Part shown: positions 5,539 to 6,279 of the stretch, in pieces | Position numbering within the stretch: position 1 is the stretch's first letter | Layout: each line of letters opens with the position of its first letter | Source of the DNA: Caldithrix sp. | GTDB taxonomy: Bacteria > Zhuqueibacterota > Zhuqueibacteria > Oceanimicrobiales > Oceanimicrobiaceae | Length of the DNA: 6,279 bases | Reading direction: 5' to 3' | NCBI GenBank assembly: GCA_004357015.1 | Contig: SMXE01000257.1 | Coordinates: 1-6,279, forward strand | The notes under the pieces: generated by a model | What the model was told of the DNA's origin: nothing | Seen by the model: the letters and a program-made list of their open reading frames with translations, nothing else | Databases searched by the model: none | Position numbers and translations under genes: made by a program

Positions 5539-5964
5539 TTACAAACTATAATGCTTTTGCAGAAATTTTCGGGTGATCTCGGGAAGGGAGATTTCTGTCA
5601 GTTCGGAAGGAGAAAACCAGCGCGCATCAGCGGCGTCGGACTGAGGCGCGACCTCACCACCGAGATAACAGGCTTCAAAATCAACGAGCACATAATGATA
5701 GCGAATTTCGCCGCGTTCATCTCTGTCAATAAAATCGATGACATCTACAAGACGAATTGGGTCGATTTCAATTCCGCACTCCTCCCGCGTTTCCCTGATG
5801 ATTGCTTCCTCGACTGTTTCGCCCCACTCGACCAACCCCCCCGGGAGAGACCAGAATTGCGCTTTCGGTTCGAACCGGCGTTTGACCAGCAATAACTGAT
5901 CGTTTTTGAAGATCACCACCCCAACACCGACCATTGGACGGCGTGCGTATTCTCTTTCGTTCAC
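5539..5964 (-). CDS. Nudix hydrolase (ADP-ribose pyrophosphatase-like)
   Basis: A complete 141-aa single-domain Nudix protein. The Nudix box G-x5-E-x7-R-E-U-x-E-E-x-G-U is present: G43, E49, R57-E58, E61-E62 and G64, preceded by FWSLPGG (37-43). The glutamates bind the catalytic divalent metal. Such enzymes split nucleoside diphosphates linked to another group, X. The C-terminal DARWFSPSEL (113-122) is common in ADP-ribose/NDP-sugar-type members, but substrate cannot be read from sequence. The start is GTG at 5964; an in-frame TAA at 5988-5986, which is the stop of the preceding gene, rules out anything longer. No clear Shine-Dalgarno is seen, and a shorter ATG start at 5934 (MVGVGVV) is possible but removes the first strand region. 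It lies 21 nt after the acidic-protein gene and 26 nt before the carrier gene, suggesting co-transcription. Confidence 0.92.
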   Translation of the reverse strand: MNEREYARRPMVGVGVVIFKNDQLLLVKRRFEPKAQFWSLPGGLVEWGETVEEAIIRETREECGIEIDPIRLVDVIDFIDRDERGEIRYHYVLVDFEACYLGGEVAPQSDAADARWFSPSELTEISLPEITRKFLQKHYSL

Positions 5965-5985
5965 ACCGCACCATGCTGTGCGAGT

Positions 5986-6198
5986 TTAGTTCCAGTCCTC
6001 TTCAGTCCAATCTGAGTCGCTTGAGTCGTCCTCTTCTTCCTCGTCAAAATCATCGTCGAAATCGGCGGCAAATTCATCCTCATCGTCGAAATCCTCCTCA
6101 TCATCATCATCCCACGCACCGTTCCTGTCGTCAAAACCGTCATCCATCTTCAAATCACTTTTGCGAAAACGCCCAAGATTAAGTCCCTTGCTGAGCAT
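5986..6198 (-). CDS. Hypothetical 70-aa extremely acidic protein
   Basis: I do not recognise this family. The ATG at 6198 has the best ribosome binding site in the window (GGAGGA, 6208-6203, 4 nt away), so the product is MLSKGLNLGRFRKSDLK followed by an acidic tail; an upstream TTG at 6219 is less likely because the strong site lies inside that extension. Of 70 residues 33 are Asp or Glu (23 D, 10 E), 32 of them after residue 18, while five of the six basic residues lie in the first 17. The result is a short basic head and a disordered polyanionic tail with scattered aromatic residues (F22, W29, F37, F43, F47, F51, W64, W69) ending in EEDWN. There is no signal peptide or membrane segment. Such a tail could mimic nucleic acid, bind metal or cap a basic partner; this is inference. 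It is first in the set with the Nudix gene. A low-complexity non-gene is less likely given the strong RBS and clean operon spacing. Confidence 0.72.
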   Translation of the reverse strand: MLSKGLNLGRFRKSDLKMDDGFDDRNGAWDDDDEEDFDDEDEFAADFDDDFDEEEEDDSSDSDWTEEDWN

Positions 6199-6202
6199 TG
6201 AA

Positions 6203-6208
6203 TCCTCC
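6203..6208 (-). promoter_or_regulatory. Strong ribosome binding site of the acidic-protein gene
   Basis: GGAGGA on the minus strand, 4 nt before the ATG at 6198. It decides the start of the 70-aa product and argues that the short low-complexity frame is truly translated. Confidence 0.75.
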
Positions 6209-6231
6209 AAAATCCACAAATGCCAAGCTGA

Positions 6232-6260
6232 ATAAGAAACGCGAAATCTAAAGCTGACAA
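6232..6260 (-). promoter_or_regulatory. Possible promoter of the acidic protein-Nudix-biotin carrier set
   Basis: TTGTCA (6260-6255, 5/6 match to -35), a 17-nt spacer and TCTTAT (6237-6232, 4/6 match to -10) on the minus strand. The predicted start is near 6225, about 27 nt before the ATG. The -10 is poor, so the call is tentative; the gap to the next gene is not fully visible. Confidence 0.35.
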
Positions 6261-6279
6261 ATGTCGATTAATACCCCAA

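Overview
This is a chromosomal window of moderate G+C from a bacterium. AdoCbl-dependent (class II) ribonucleotide reductase, the bacterial lumped riboflavin operon order, Shine-Dalgarno motifs and sigma70-like promoters all point to Bacteria. The protein style is loosely reminiscent of the FCB superphylum or KSB1/Calditrichota-like lineages (a stand-alone biotin carrier with an extra N-terminal domain, and a long class II reductase with a C-terminal zinc ribbon). That placement is a low-confidence impression, not something the sequence proves.

Layout. Positions 1-1873 (minus strand) hold a compact riboflavin operon read right to left: ribD, then ribE 4 nt later, then the first 35 codons of ribB or ribBA, which run off the left edge. 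Positions 1874-2231 are a divergent control region. It carries a near-consensus promoter for ribD with an 8-bp perfect inverted repeat at its predicted start point. In the other direction it carries a promoter for nrdJ preceded by two NrdR-box-like 16-mers spaced exactly 32 bp apart. Positions 2232-4688 (plus strand) encode a complete class II ribonucleotide reductase (NrdJ, 818 aa) with all expected catalytic cysteines, a TSCPD domain and a C-terminal Cys-rich ribbon. Its terminator is at 4747-4780.

From the right, a minus-strand gene set converges on nrdJ: a 70-aa extremely acidic protein of unknown function, a Nudix hydrolase and a biotin carboxyl carrier-like protein. Directly behind the carrier gene, at about 4839-4989, lies a decayed piece of an aspartate/glutamate racemase gene. 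It has lost its start, carries a +1 frameshift and stops after about 50 recognisable residues.

How it fits together. The left half makes riboflavin (FMN/FAD precursor). The middle supplies deoxynucleotides without oxygen dependence and is probably repressed by NrdR when dATP is high. The right half combines a nucleotide-clearing Nudix enzyme and a biotin carrier for an acyl-CoA, acetyl-CoA or oxoacid carboxylase whose other subunits are not in the window. I found no mobile element, CRISPR array, tRNA or rRNA. The region is mainly housekeeping; the least ordinary items are the racemase relic, the paired NrdR boxes, the hairpin at the ribD start point and the acidic small protein.
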